From assembly GCA_947493035.1 (NCBI GenBank), contig CANLOW010000012.1, positions 1 through 46,156 of the forward strand: DNA of 46,156 nucleotides, read 5' to 3'. The stretch is from an uncultured Aquimarina sp. Its GTDB lineage: Bacteria > Bacteroidota > Bacteroidia > Flavobacteriales > Flavobacteriaceae. The notes beneath the pieces were generated by a model. That model saw only the letters and a program-made list of their open reading frames with translations. It made no database searches and was not told the origin of the DNA. Below are positions 36,001-45,400 of the stretch, piece by piece; the stretch's first letter is position 1; every line of letters begins with the position of its first letter. The translations under genes and the position numbers were made by a program.

Positions 36001-36035
36001 TTCTTGATATGAGAATTAAAAGTATTTTTATCCAT
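24009..36035 (-). CDS. Giant secreted modular protein with TSP3, discoidin-like and RCC1-like domains
   Basis: A 4008-residue protein starting at an ATG with signal peptide (hydrophobic LVLFLFIVLSVMTLQGQ), then EICNNGMDDDTDGLIDGC and a MAM/jellyroll-like segment. After residue about 330, calcium-binding TSP3 blocks recur about 22 times, alternating between DxDxDDDNDGILD and LDxDSDGDGCxDAxEAG types. Between them lie beta-rich modules of 150-250 residues. Four copies are of an unrecognised type with WGPxL and IDPDNQLDIA motifs (near 31020-30420, 30080-29490, 29160-28580 and 25850-25290). Two resemble discoidin domains (31930-31440, 28240-27720). An RCC1-like propeller lies at about 27380-26185. 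The C-terminus ends CCDIVPPTIAPN with no recognisable type IX sorting domain. It is probably a surface adhesin or matrix protein; ligands are unknown. It follows a 396-bp spacer behind its paralogue. Confidence 0.88.
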   Translation of the reverse strand: MDKNTFNSHIKNLVLFLFIVLSVMTLQGQEICNNGMDDDTDGLIDGCDSDCGTLIFQESFENATNTGLIGPNCLGFEIGDHETWLIGTVAPFATDNTQGISGNWSTSGRIWYTNNTNPCSSSGGVPSAVNFPDGNVALYLNETPAGSYVEFTFPAGTFSISNKYFISVDVWNDAEPGDTGLQIDVTSTIGGSLQSTQLQYDAVTASDGNFDLLQTEICGDAGAITIRLTELTVMGASASPVIDNLRITESSCVFDPGSNGTTCFETTDASTDLINFLTGSPDTGGSWSPTLASGTGVFDPSVDTAGTYTYSGSLCGGGSADVVVTIGGCPPQALDTDGDMIANQFDLDDDNDGILDTVESGCDPSATPGLGLRWDPNIDSGTASFSRTNFNTGNPKVDRYEPSEFDPVFGFPIDFVQKTGSPVSNVSFGTGLVDESLDPGNQVEVSGYYFVSGATETDIIGAKADNDYLEFSFTTLTDKAVLLRFFNLQDVPTFIPGVYETQRGVDLRQSFTAPGDASLPLYTDFTYQIEISTDSFTTSTVLIPSTTTVRRQNGFSFTNSQNEQFEPTPAFDYEEFGVFPQYQLHPGQLYAVRLYIFASEDLGGLGRASFDNFRLNVSDCSIGDTDNDGIVDMYDLDSDNDGCADLEEAAGSFDVATNGVTAQGTLTDGNGGTVTQNLGNTVGATLAGVPDVAGGGQAVGNTQDGINFCEDFDNDGIPDSVDIDDDNDGILDVDECVLEQVVPSVFTVSNGLTETFTMSAAEGFIFDLYYLDNSFNFEINGTLLAPDEMQFHNGSFVSPTESLIGFTSDSQPYGIAVGSVDVFQINKASSGFTWDGVENPIVRLTINDAGQVTIEGKRTGVANFEPMSVVNGAALNAVTWNNLGSNTVVISQKVAGPTELSGFGYGFRCIDTDNDGIPDSLDLDSDGDGCPDLVEAGVPLSNGDLVSASVTNGNGVDNTANTTTTIANAQLDTSGADSIPEDGLNDSVDANGDGVPDYTSTYSTFALNDNLENCTDTDLDGVPDVTDIDDDNDGIVDEVECFVPCLDSPSGLTTAAIPNRTWTVRAFRSEHPTNAQQDCDDTTTTLGSSMTFEYGNGTFESPNGLDINNGSGGLLLTLSNIANYTTWTQTGGVIPGTPFLVMFEYTMQAGDEGYYIFNTNAADGQIIFGNSCNGRQQRIVCDDWFGVELSLTRPVYYKEGDVLRYIVTEWGTGSNWVQMDVIKYAVPTSQLAIVACDFDGDGITNNLDLDSDGDGCPDAQEAGVLGIAGLTTGDLVNGTGGTGNTTTSNVDNTRFVFTSPTNDINEDGLFDAADGIVQDGAPEYMLTYQQYASSNMIDACNDYDNDGISDVTDIDDDNDGIVDADESPTCFLSETEAINPVITSDFSSPDDDQTDGDIQLLHDGNNTLTFNFNTIASTGEGTTLFSLAYPTQVNIASIMVSDNITTTATARAQLYGSVEGSVWLLLSNSEVVVNTTPINFTVDQNSGNYQFYQIRMTEYALLATANTIGEITSTLASGYVASEHPKITCTEDLDNDGLFNHLDLDSDGDGCPDAVEAGVAPTTGIGQGTIENGTGGAVTSTTTNVDDAVFTFMQDTGNSDPDTNNDGLIDSVDDNGGSGTLDGVPEYASTYYLAQSNGLNACADLDNDLVPDLVDIDDDNDGILDTTELGCMPGVANIATGNTVITAASAHFEGAFTGTTGIADYTVDFNNLLTNLVATDLFATADGVHYIIDDSFSNGNYEAVMSITPQTDALLSEVQWGPNLVGNTDTLNDNDEQDITLSWSPEVVATVIDPDDQLDIGGTTAVNGLEIASGTTITQVAEFENLAPPTWKIVFNTNLLPINFTLTTSHTAVAGDLRDEGYSLIANVCSFVNTDSASGDLLPNHLDPDSDGDGCSDAKEAGATADDTVDFAFATTTASGDTNGNGLADVVEDLPANEGAINYTSNYFVALDSGISGCSDFDNDGISDLIDIDDDNDGILDVVELGCDFLTTATNNAPTTTVGSQEVTGMFNDGAASAPYTIDLSDASALLATGDLYDGAGVSYGWNDASTSFTSTITVAPAAGTFVNVIRWGPDLLEVNDTAYDNAAQNIQLTWSPAANAKVVDPDNQLNVADGTIITTGTTIAQPVASVNGNGTWYIEFPLNINISAFTLTTTHTSATTANFGTEGYSLITELCEDPDIDGDGIAPHLDPDSDGDGCSDAKEAGATADDTTDFAFTNTATNGQDANGNGLADIVEDLPANEGAINYTSTYYLAQSATLDACADNDNDDVGDLIDIDDDNDGILDTVELGCAVGEATVTTANTVITAAIAHFEGTFTSGLGVADYTVDFTNVNTNLAAVNLVPTTGGVHYIVEDSNEDYESLITITPQMNGLLSKVTWGPDLLGNIDAENANDEQTITLDWTPAVSAMVIDPNNELDVADGTILNTGDSIIQALEYENTNKPTWRIEFNTNLLTTAFTLRTIHKGLPGADMLDEGFGIIADICYLENTDSSNDTLPNHLDADSDNDGCSDAFEAGATTNDTAGFVFTTTASAGDANGNGLADIVEEGTTGEVNYIVTYNVATDGTVDGCLDSDTDGIPDVTDIDDDNDGVPDAVESPSCFFNEAELGLSGGDRTSLLNITSDLTINAAARPITLSLDDSATTYVDFRNAQSVTNKTIVAIEFPEAVPLSELVLNYATANSMFNSTNTAVNQTDVILQGSQNGTLWIDLAPAKTVGRAAETGNVNTFPVSPASLIAPYKHYRLFGAQGNTFSSGQVRDITFITNGFLQSNYPKPGSCSENTDGDSFPNHLDTDSDDDGCSDAFESSATTDKTADFQFPSNSTSGDANLNGLADTIEAGNTGTVNYGSTYYIATAGDLDFCVDTDDDGIPDLVDIDDDNDGVPDTDECFQLELLVTDNGFGEELIQATFHGAIVRTEDGYTANGQTYGPTGGTSLVPIDITPENGYNYTGQLLYVTAGGNGSNSQQFILTTDGLFVYGIQGQVISGTLTTSNSVEPFTMPSGVTPSDVTMMTATAQGLALLTEQGEVYTAGLNGNIYGDGNATADTDWHQVQLTERIKRIKIWNGNAFAWSVNDTFYSWGVNSFDGVGASTSRSIPVEMTNPMPSGVTPIQIAISGNGAGVNASPSYFVLGSDGRIYVMGNNGAGILGIGSTTEQTTWQIVQQPSAVGLGDLNNVAFISAMDNDALYGSASAILTDGSVLVWGNNNTSQLGVTPVGNRPTTPNGAAGRNFAYIENGGHITPATADGIYCNVGHNAGGGFGDGTIDNRTVYDCSRVVKDYAALKPLDSCDADNDMIPDHLDDDSDGDGCPDAIEAGHGVIITSSSNVGDNGLVDVLEEGGADSGILNYDAPTFLLDNVTLNACTDTDGDDISDLFDIDDDNDGILDIDEHECGTVTPSFDLVASAAKIATGEFTNAQGTAPFTMAFDNLNSVLATGNFSTTGGGIHYTISDTNNGDYRSTIRVLGEEGNIPLAKLQWGPNLVGSTNIANDNDAQTIVLDWSPGLFTGVVIDPDNQLDIASGTTISSGQTIVQTASFTDIAPPTWYIEFDTKLIPIDFELKTSHSATAGNLTNEGYSLVVAMCGTLNSDATLTNSDTVPNHLDSDSDGDGCSDAKEAGATNDLTTDFQFATSQTPPVGDANANGLADIVEDATVPGTTNYTSSYTSFALNENTNACLDSDGDSIADVFDMDDDNDGILDVDECNFIVGDQWFDFVISFNPVGSNPPAVFDPNQALGPPDYDGDATDNPEQFVSLGNTGSELSIGYSGAVLTNTGDANGDFQVIEIGLAETSEVRLRPTSATIALLGAFTPDTDGYYSVGSFTGTSPVDIDATFTGFTAGQLEFDAIRFIGINGAGAPNIGPDIDAVEALSFRVLNLTCEDTDMDGIPNNLDLDSDGDGCPDAIEGDGDFEQSNLTDATGTGLDLPNNGLDSAGQPVTGYTGSTNMSVIATLVGNTGTVASPNVDTDPNSPTYGVPITGLNNLPNTQGIGGSQDVIDDTSCCDIVPPTIAPN

Positions 36036-36431
36036 AACCTTAACAATTAATATAAAAATCTGAATAACAGATATTTAACAATTAAATTTACAATAGATAT
36101 TTATCATAAATAGCTACAAATCAATCTTTTAGACAAAAGGCGTATTTATACGTTTATTAACATATTTAATCGATATACTACAAATAGATTTATAAAAAAT
36201 AAATTAAGAAATATAAATAAGACCTTGATTATCATTAAAATAACTACAAATCAAGCACTAAGTATTTGTAAGAAATAAAATTTTAATTATGAAACATATG
36301 TTAGCATATAATCCTAGTATTTTACATTAAGAAATAACCAAAGAATAGACTGAACGATAGTCAAAATATTATATACTTTGATTATCGTTCCATCTAGATA
36401 TTTAAAAAATTACCTTTTTACGTTTTCTTCT
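36036..36431. other. Intergenic region between the two giant genes, 396 bp
   Basis: A very AT-rich spacer carrying the end of the upstream giant gene and the leader of the downstream one. No TAnnTTTG box was found on the minus strand. An 11-bp sequence TTAACAATTAA occurs twice (36040-36050 and 36075-36085, 35 bp apart) just before the downstream start and may be a regulator site. A hairpin at the left-gene side is listed separately. No ORF or RNA gene is seen. Confidence 0.5.
36352..36390 (-). terminator. Terminator-like hairpin downstream of the second giant gene
   Basis: GAACGATAGTCAAA (36352-36365) and TTTGATTATCGTTC (36377-36390) form a 14-bp stem with one mismatch on the minus strand and an 11-nt loop, 41 bp past the stop. 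The T-run is poor, so it may only stabilise the transcript end. Confidence 0.5.
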
Positions 36432-39400
36432 CTAGTTCGGCGCTATGGTAGGCGGTACAATATCACAACAAGAAGTATCATCAATTACATCTTGACTACC
36501 TCCAATACCTTGTGTATTTGGCAGGTTATTTAAACCTGTTATTGGAACTCCATAAGTGGGTGAATTAGGATCTGTATCCACATTAGGACTTGCCGCTGTG
36601 CCCGAATTACCTACCAAATTAGCAATTACAGACATATTGGTACTACCTGTATAACCTGTTACGGCTTGCCCTGCACTATCTAATCCATTATTTGGCAGGT
36701 CTAACCCTGTACCAGTAGCATCGGTTAGATCAGTTTGTTCGAAGTCTCCATCACCTTCTACGGCATCTGGACAACCATCTCCGTCACTGTCTAAATCCAA
36801 ATGATTTGGTATTCCATCGTTATCTGTATCCTTTGAAAAACATATTATTGTTGGATTTACAAATGCTGAAAAAGCTACAGATGTAGGGTTTTGATCTAAA
36901 AACTGGAACGTAACTGCTTTTACCTTTTTATCATCTAAACCAATTAACTCTACTGTGCCACGAGCTTGACTAGCATCTGTTTGAGATCCATTAACATTTT
37001 CATCGGTAACTGCCGGAACACCTGAAAAACTTATTTTTTCTAAATTATCTGATGACGTAAATGTATATCCATTAGGGTTATCCGATAAAATAAAATCTAG
37101 ACCATTGTCGGTGGTATTGTCTTCATAAAGCACACTAAAGTTTCCTATAACTCCTTGCTCAAGTACATTATCAAAGAAAAGACTCACATTATCAATAGGA
37201 GTTCCAAATTCAAATGTGTAGGAATCTCCATCGGTTATTGTTGACTCTCTTATACTAAAACGTGTACCATTAATCCCCGTTAGTCCACCACTGGTGGTAT
37301 GTGTAATTGTATTAGTCCCCGAACAGTCCGTAAAACTTAAATTATCAGCTAAAACATTAAAACTTGTAAAATCGATTCCTTCATCTGTGTCTAAAATTCC
37401 ATCATTATCATCATCCAAATCAAAGACATCATTTACGGTATCCCCATCGCTATCTAAACATGCGTTTATAGTATCATCTGAAGCAAAAGTATTATACGTA
37501 GAAATATATTCTGTTACTCCATCTATTGTCCCTGTACCTCCATTATCATCAATACTATCTAACAACCCATCTCCATTACTATCGTTAGTTGCATTGGATG
37601 TAAATCCAAACTGCGCATCAGCCGTGCTAGTCATCGTATTTGTCACTCCATCTCCATTGATCACATCCCCATTTCCTATACCTGTAGTTGGAGCGACTCC
37701 TGCTTCCACCGCATCTGGACAACCATCTCCATCAGAGTCTAAATCTAAGTGATTTAAAATCCCGTCTCCATCTAAATCTTCAGTACACGTAGTTCGTGGG
37801 TACAATGAAGCTTGGTAATTATTCAAGGTAAAGGTTACTTCATTGATAAACCCATTACTCCAAGTACTTCCTGCATCTCCTTGTAATCTATAAAAACGAT
37901 ACAATCCTGAGTTTTGAGTAATCGCAACATTTACTTCCAAATCTGCTTCTGCTTGACCATAGGCCGCACTTACGGATAGATCTGTCCAATTACTACCGTC
38001 ATTCGAACCTTGTACTGTAGCACTCACTCCATTTAACAAGAAACTATTTGAATTCTGCAATTGGAAAATAATTTCACTAATATCTAAACCATTAGTAAAC
38101 TCAAATTGCATAATCGTATTTCCCGTAACCGGTAATACATTAGTAAAACGTGCTTGATTCGCTGCTACATTGGCTGTCTCTCCGTCTACAGTATTATCTA
38201 ATGCATAAGAAGCATTAATCATAGTTAAATCAGAGGTCACTGTAATATCAGCTGTACGATCTCCTGTAGTCCAAACGGTCTCAGGAATAAAACATGTCGG
38301 AGACTCATCACTATTGATAATCCCATCGTTGTCCGCATCGACATCGAATAAATCAGGTATATCATCATTATCTGTATCAGAACATGCATTTAACACCTCT
38401 GACAATGCATAATTGGTATATGTAGAAGTATATTCAGGAACACCATCTATTGTTCCACTTCCTCCATTATCATCTACGCTATCGATTAATCCATCATTAT
38501 TGGTATCAGGGTCACTATTTGCTGTATCTTGGGTAAAGGTAAACTGAGCATCTGCTGTAGCAACCGTAGATGTTACTGCTCCACCTGTCCCATTTTCTAT
38601 ATCTGCTGTTGCAATTCCTGTGATTGGTGCTACGCCTGCTTCTACAGCATCGGGACAGCCGTCTCCATCAGAATCTAAATCTAATCGATTAGGAACACCA
38701 TCATCATCTAAATCTTGTGAACATGGGATTTCTAACGTAAACTGGAATCTTATAGAAGGGAATGAATTCCAAGTTAAAGGATTAATTCGTAACCCTGTCC
38801 AATCTTCATCGGAGTCAGTAACCGTATTAAATACCTGAGTGGTATTATTTGTATTGGCAGTAAAAGTACCTATAGAAACCCAACTAGTTCCATCTTTAGT
38901 TCCTTCTAATTGATAACTCGCTACCCATTGTCCTGCATTACCTCGCCCTGCTGTAGTCACTCCTACAATGCGTCGTGCTCCACCAAATAACATTCCAACA
39001 AATTGATTCGTATCCGTATTATTTACTCCTGACCAACTTGTTCCAGAAGTTAACTGGGGTGCATTCAAGCCACCGAAATTCCCACTATTCACATAATCTC
39101 CACTAGCAGGATTTGGATCTAACAATTCTTCTGTACAAAGAACGCGTTCATCTACGTCCAAAATCCCATCATTATCATCATCAATATCCACTAAATCTCC
39201 GATGCCATCATTATCTGTATCAATACATCCGTCTCTAGTTGCATCTAAAGCATTTTCATTATAAGTAGAACTATATTCTGTTGTCCCGTTTAAAGGTAAC
39301 GTAGCTCCCGAATTACTATCTAAACTATCCAATAACCCATCATCATTCGTATCATCATTTCCTCCATTCGTAGTTTGATCAAAACTAAATTGAGCATCAT

Positions 39401-42400
39401 CTATATTCGGTGTTGTCGTGGTTACTGCTCCACCTGTACCATTTTCAATTGTTCCTTGTCCCAGACCTATTATTGGACTTACATTTGCTTCGACTGCATC
39501 TGGACAATCATCTCCATCACTGTCTAAATCTAAATGATTTAAGACCCCATCATCATCTAAGTCTTCAGTACACGTTGCTTTAAAATATTTAGAGGCTACA
39601 TAATTCGTTAAATTAAAAGTCACCTCATTGATAAATCCATTACTCCAAGTACTTCCTGCATCTCCTTGTAATCTATAAAAACGATACAATCCTGCATTTT
39701 GAGTAATTACCACATTCACTTCTAAATCTACTTCTGCTTGACCATAAGCTGTACTTACCGATAAATCTGTCCAATTCGTTCCGTCATTAGAACCTTGCAC
39801 AGTGGCACTTACCCCATTTAATAAGAAACTATTCGAGTTTTGTAATTGGAAAATAATTTCATTTAACTCGATAGCATTGATAAACTCAAACTGCATAATC
39901 GTATTTCCCGTAACAACAAGTACATTAGTAAAACGTGCTTGATCTGCTGCGACATTGGCGGTATCACCATCTACCACATTCTCTAAGGCATACGAAGTAT
40001 TAATCATGGTTAAGTCTGAGGTAATATTTATTAAAGAAGTACGATCTCCTGTGGTCCATTCGGTTTCAGCAAAGAAACAAGTTGGCGATTCTTCTGCATC
40101 TACTATACCGTCATTATCATCATCAATATCTACCAAATCTCCAATACCATCATTGTCATTATCGACACAAGCATTTAAAGTATTGGATAAGGCGATTAGT
40201 TCATAAGTAGAAGTATATTCTGGAACACTATCTTGATTCACATCAACATCATCATGTAAACCATCTCCATTAACATCATTCGCAGGAGCCGTAAAGACAA
40301 AATTAGCATTAGCTGTAGCTGTTGTAGTATTTCCTGCACCTCCTGTACCATTTATGACATCTCCTGAAACTAAATTTGTTGAAGGTGAAACTCCTGCTTC
40401 TACAGCGTCTGGACAGGTATCCCCATCACTATCTAAATCTAAGTAAGGGGCTATTCCATCTAAATCTAAATCTGGATCATAACAAATGTTGGTCTGAATA
40501 CTATATTCTTCTAAACCAAAGTTTTTAACCCCTTCATGATTTAATGTTAATGCAAATACCGAATTATCAAAGAAATATTGGAATTCAACAAACCATGTTG
40601 CTGCTCCATTTAACTGATCTGCCCTCGTTTCTACAATATCTCCTGATACTATAACACTTTCATCATCTAACAACAATTGATTATCTGGATCGTGTACAAT
40701 AGCTAAAACATTAGATGTCCAAGTCAGTGTGATCTTTTGTACGTCAGTATCTATATTTGCTCCATTATCATCTAATAAATCTGGTCCCCAGTATACGGTA
40801 TTAAATACTGTCCCAGAAGCTGGAGTTAGTGTGATTGTATTAGTATGTGATAATGAAGCGTCATTGAACACATAAGATACCACTGCCCCATCTGTTTGGC
40901 TAGCAGAAGTTAAAGCTACAGAAGCATCTGAAAGATCTATAACATAAGTAACATCTGCACTTCCATTAATAAAGTTCCCTTCAACAGATTGAGAGCCTGT
41001 GGTAGTTACCACATTTGAATTTGTTGCTGTAGCTTCACCACAAAGCATTTCTGTAGTATCTAAGACTCCATCATTGTCATCATCGACATCTACATAATCC
41101 CCAATACCATCGTTGTCCATATCTATACAAAGAGAAACCACATCCGAAATAGCTAAATTATAATTTAGCCCATAATTAATAGTACCTGGATTGGCAGGTA
41201 AGTCTTCAATTACATCGGCTAATCCATTTCCATTTTCATCTCCATTTCCTAATCCTTGAGAAATATTAAAAGTAAAATCTGGTGTGGTATCTGTAGTCGC
41301 ACCAGCCTCAAAGGCATCTGAACACCCATCACCATCACTATCAGTATCCAAACTATTACTATCTGGATCTCCATCTGTATTGGTAAAACAACCTAAAGAA
41401 GGTTCTGCTACTACAGCAAACTCTCTCCAATGCATTCCTGTTCCCGAAGTTCCTCCGTTTGCACTACAATTATAAGCACCTCCTGATTGGGCATCTAAAA
41501 GCCTTAAAATCGTATAACTTACATTTGAATAAATCCTACCATAATCAAACCAATAATTTCCTGTTGTTGCATTAGTTACCAACGAAGTTTCCGTTCCTAG
41601 TAAATTATCATTACTATCATAAAACTCTGTAATAAAATTACGAACACCATCACTCGAAACCCCTCTATCATTAGCAATTAACACCCCTTGAATTTCTAAA
41701 GGTTGTGTGTGATTGAAACGTAACGAAATACGTATTGGCTCTCCGGTATCAGGGTGATTTCCCCAATTGGTTTTATTTCCAAATGCCGCTGTAGTATGAA
41801 AAGACCATGTTTCTGTCAGTGTTAAATCATCCGTATAATTTCCATTAATCAATTTATCGATTCCTCCTGAACAACTTCCAATAGTCCCCTCAAAATCGAA
41901 CATAGTTGCTGCAGGCAAACTACTGTTAGGAATTGGAGGATCTACATATTCTACTGAAGTAGCAAAATTACTCCCTACAATAACATTGTAACTGGATAGA
42001 TCAGGATTTCCTGCTACGGTAGCCCCATTATCCAAGGATAAGAAAGTAGCCACTGTAGTAGCCTGAGGTGTACCAAATTCTATCGTTTTACACTCGTCTG
42101 TATCTAATACCCCATCATTATCATCATCAAGATCGGCTACATCTTTAATACCATCATTATCGGTATCTAAACACGCATTAATATTATCGTTTAACGCATA
42201 TATATTATATGTAGACGTATAATTCGTTTGAGATGGATTCGCAGGTATATCTTCTACAGTATCTGCCAATCCATTACCATTAGTATCCTCTCCATTAACT
42301 AAAGTATTCGTAAAAGCGAAATCGGCAGTTTCATCGGTAGTTGCTCCTGCTTCAAAAGCATCACTACAACCATCTCCATCACTATCAGGATCTTGGTGAT

Positions 42401-45400
42401 TGTATAAGATATCACCTGTACCACTATCAAAATTTGCTGTACAAGTGACCTTTGGATATAACGACTGCACAAAATTATCTGTTATAAACATAACATCTCC
42501 AACACGCCCAGTACTGTACATAGTTCCTTGTACTCCCTCAATTCTATAAAAAGAATAGGTATCTGGACTTGTGATTGGGAATGTATTTATATTACCTGTT
42601 TCTGCAGCTCTACCTACTGTTTTTACTGCCGAAATATTCGTAAAACTGACTCCATCATTAGAACCTTGTATGACCACATCTGTCTGTGTCGCATTGTTAT
42701 GGTTAAAAATACTATTGGTAGAAGTGTAGTTTAAAGTAAGTTCATTAATTTCTACAGGGAAATCAAAACCAAACGTTAATACATTTAATCCTGTAATATT
42801 TTGTGCATTTGTAAATATAGGTGCAGAAGTTGCACTATTATCTACCACATTGGATAGCGTTCCTGTAAAAGTTAACTCCGTAGAAACGTCTACTATAAAA
42901 GTTCTTTCTCCTCCATCAAGCCCTAATTCAAATAAACTAAAGAAACAAGAAGGAGATTCATCTGCATCTAATATCCCATCATTATCATCATCGATATCGG
43001 TAACATCAGGTACCCCATCATTATCTATATCCGAACATGCGTTTAGCACACTCGAGGTAGCCAAAAAGTCATACGTGCTTGTATATTCTGTAGCTCCATC
43101 AATCGTTGCTCCATCGGCACCATCAAACAATCCATCTCTGTTAACATCATTGGTAGGTGCTGTAAATACAAATCTAGAATTCGCAACTCCAATGGTCGTT
43201 CCTCCACTATTTACTAAATCGCCTGTGGTTAAACCTGTAATATTCAACACCCCTCCTTCTTCCGCATCGGGACAACCATCGCCGTCACTATCTAAATCTA
43301 AGTGTGGTGCTATACCATCACCATCGATATCTGGGTCTTCACACAATTCTACCACTAACGAATATCCATCTTGACCAAAGTTTGCGGTATCTGTATGATC
43401 CGTAGTTAAGGTAAATACGCTCATAGTAGAATTGATAGGAAATTCTAGATACCAAGTTCCTGTTCCATTTACATGATCTAATAATTGTACAATACTGTCT
43501 CCTGAAAAAATTTGTGTACCATCTGCAATACTTAATTGATTATCTGGATCTCGAACATATCCTAAAACTGCTGGTGTCCAGCTTACCTCAATCGTCTGTG
43601 AATTGTTATCGTATTGCCCATCATTCACTTCTAATAAATCTGGTCCCCAACGAATCACATTCACAAAACTATTTGCACCTGGAGTCACTGTAATCGTACT
43701 ACTAAAATTCATGCTCGCATCATTCCATAAATAGGATACTCCTTGACCATCAAACTGATCTGCCGTAGTTAATACCGCACTCGCATCCGAAAGATCAATC
43801 ACATAACCTGCACTTGCTCCTCCATCTGTAAATGCCCCACTCACTTCTTGTGAACCTACAATAGTTACAGGAGCATTATTTGCGGCTGTAGTTTGGAAAT
43901 CACAGCCTAATTCTACTACATCTAAAATACCATCGTTGTCATCATCTAAATCCACTAAATCTGGCACACCATCATTATCAAAATCTGGTACCGTACACCC
44001 GTCTTGTGTAGCATCGGTAACTAAATAATAAGTAGGGGCATAACTTACTTCTCCGTCATTTGGCGCAGCTTGCTCTACTATATCTGCTAAACCATTCCCG
44101 TTAGTATCTTCTCCATTAACCAACGTATTGGTAAACTGAAAATTTGCTACAGTCGATGAAGTTGCATTCGCTTCTTTAGCATCACTACAGCCATCGTTAT
44201 CGCTATCTACATCTAAGTAATCTGGAATGGCATCATTCGCACTATCGGTATTGATTAGTTCACAAACACTGGCATTAAATCCATAAGACTCTGTTCCTAT
44301 GGCATTGCCTGTATTGTGATCGTGAGCCGTTGTAAGATTAAAGCTAGTCAACAAATTCACATTAAATTCTATTCTCCAAGTAGCTACCCCATTAAATTGA
44401 TCTGCCGTTTGGGTAATCGTTGTACCCGAGGTAATTTCCATTCCATCAGCTATATCTAATTGATTATCGGGATCGATTACAGTGGCTACTACTGCAGGTA
44501 TCCAATTCAATAAAATTGTTTGTTGATCGTTATCTCTACTCGTGGCTGTAACTGGGTTATTATTCGTTTGAGCTCCGTAAGTAACTGTATTTAAAACACT
44601 CGTTCCTGAAGTAGTAATAGTGATATCTTCACTAAAATCTCCATCTGCATCATTGTCATTCAATAAATAATGCACTCCGTCTCCAACAATTACACTGGTT
44701 CCCCCAAAGGCCACATTCACATCTGTAAAGTTTACCGTATAATCTGCAACTGCACTTCCGTTTGTAAATTGACCAGCAACACTCTGGTTATTAGCTGTAT
44801 TGGCCTGAGCTGTATTACTAGAGATCCCAAAACCACAACCTAATTCTACCGTATCTAAAATTCCATCATTATCATCATCTATATCTACTAAGTCCCCAAC
44901 TCCATCATTATCTAAATCTGCACAGGCATCTAAAACGGCTGACTGTGCTAAATAATACGTATTCGTATATTCTGGAGTACCGTCGATAGTACTTCCGTCA
45001 GCTCCATCAAACAATCCATCTCTGTTAACATCATTGGTAGGTGCTGTAAATACAAATCTAGAATTCGCAACTCCAGTAGTCGTTCCTCCACTATTTACTA
45101 AATCGCCTGTGGTTAAACCTGTAATATTCAACACCCCTCCTTCTTCCGCATCGGGACAACCATCGCCGTCACTATCTAAATCTAAGTGTGGTGCTATACC
45201 ATCACCATCGATATCTGGGTCTTCACACAATTCTACCACTAACGAATATCCATCTTGACCAAAGTTTGCGGTATCTGTGTGATCCGTAGTTAAGGTAAAT
45301 ACGCTCATAGTAGAATTGATAGGAAATTCTAGATACCAAGTTCCAGTTCCATTTACATGATCTAATAATTGTACAATACTGTCTCCTGAAAAAATTTGTG

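Noticed and set aside
42850..43374. Open frame of 174 codons on the plus strand opposite the second giant gene, with similar ones at 37294-37752 and 45034-45258
   Set aside because: They are antisense to TSP3 codons: GATGATAATGATGG-type sequence reads as stop-free serine-rich protein on the other strand. There are no ribosome sites, and the composition is repetitive.
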